Assembly: GCA_945787885.1 (NCBI GenBank)
Contig: CALZJF010000028.1
Location: 1 to 32,719 of the forward strand
Source: an uncultured Bacteroidales bacterium
GTDB taxonomy: Bacteria; Bacteroidota; Bacteroidia; Bacteroidales; Bacteroidaceae
DNA: 32,719 bases
Direction of reading: 5' to 3'
The position numbers and the translations under genes are program-made. The notes beneath the pieces were generated by a model. That model ran no database searches, was not told the origin of the DNA, and worked only from the letters and a program-made list of their open reading frames with translations. This document shows, piece after piece, positions 32,644 to 32,719 of this stretch; position 1 is the first letter of the stretch; each line of letters opens with the position of its first letter.

Positions 32644-32719
32644 TAAAACATACGAGCCATAATTATTTTAGGTAGGTTCTATCAATTCAATACTTCGTTA
32701 AAAAAATACCAATCGGCTA

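Overview
This 32.7-kb stretch looks like a chromosomal region from a Bacteroidales bacterium, most likely a Prevotellaceae member (Prevotella in the broad sense). The reasons are Bacteroidota-type promoters (TAnnTTTG -7 boxes, often with a TTTG-like -33 element), start codons preceded by A/T- or C-rich leaders rather than Shine-Dalgarno sequences, tRNA genes without an encoded CCA, a short F1 epsilon subunit, an ATP synthase a subunit with a long N-terminal extension, an S16 protein with an Ala/Lys/Glu tail, a DUF4295 gene after rpmB-rpmG, and a DUF5103 type IX secretion plug-like protein. The genus call is inference from gene content; no rRNA is present.

Left part (1-15,000, almost all minus strand). 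An intergenic zone (1-738) holds a dispersed repeat interrupted by a 192-bp MITE-like insertion. Then come tRNA-Ser(CGA), a PAP2 phosphatase, the complete F1Fo ATP synthase cluster (transcribed atpD-atpC-unknown membrane protein-atpB-atpE-atpF-atpH-atpA-atpG) with pfkA just upstream of atpD, and tRNA-Gly(CCC). A second, uninterrupted copy of the dispersed repeat follows. The only plus-strand island here is a decayed TonB-dependent receptor next to an intact HMA-type metal-binding protein. A minus-strand cluster bamD-rpoZ-DUF4293-ssb ends this part.

Right part (15,100-32,719, almost all plus strand). It starts with rpsP, map, tsaD, a CinA C-terminal amidase, rpmB-rpmG-DUF4295, ftsY, rimO and an HU/IHF gene. 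The next gene encodes an unusual HU-like protein joined through an acidic 21-bp tandem-repeat region and one membrane helix to a LysM domain. Then come an ABC transporter/GntR/DUF2807 cluster with a concentric palindromic operator candidate, rnpB (minus strand), a DUF5103 protein, a TRIC-type channel and a phosphohexomutase. A second dispersed intergenic repeat occurs upstream of ftsY and at the right end.

Most of the window is core housekeeping: energy (pfkA and ATP synthase), translation and its maturation (S16, L28, L33, Map, TsaD, RimO, RNase P), membrane targeting (FtsY) and envelope assembly (BamD, T9SS plug). The features most worth a second look are the HU-membrane-LysM protein, the MITE with its preserved empty site, the palindromic operator of the YtrA-like operon, and the internally deleted receptor with a 10-bp tandem repeat directly in front of the HMA gene.
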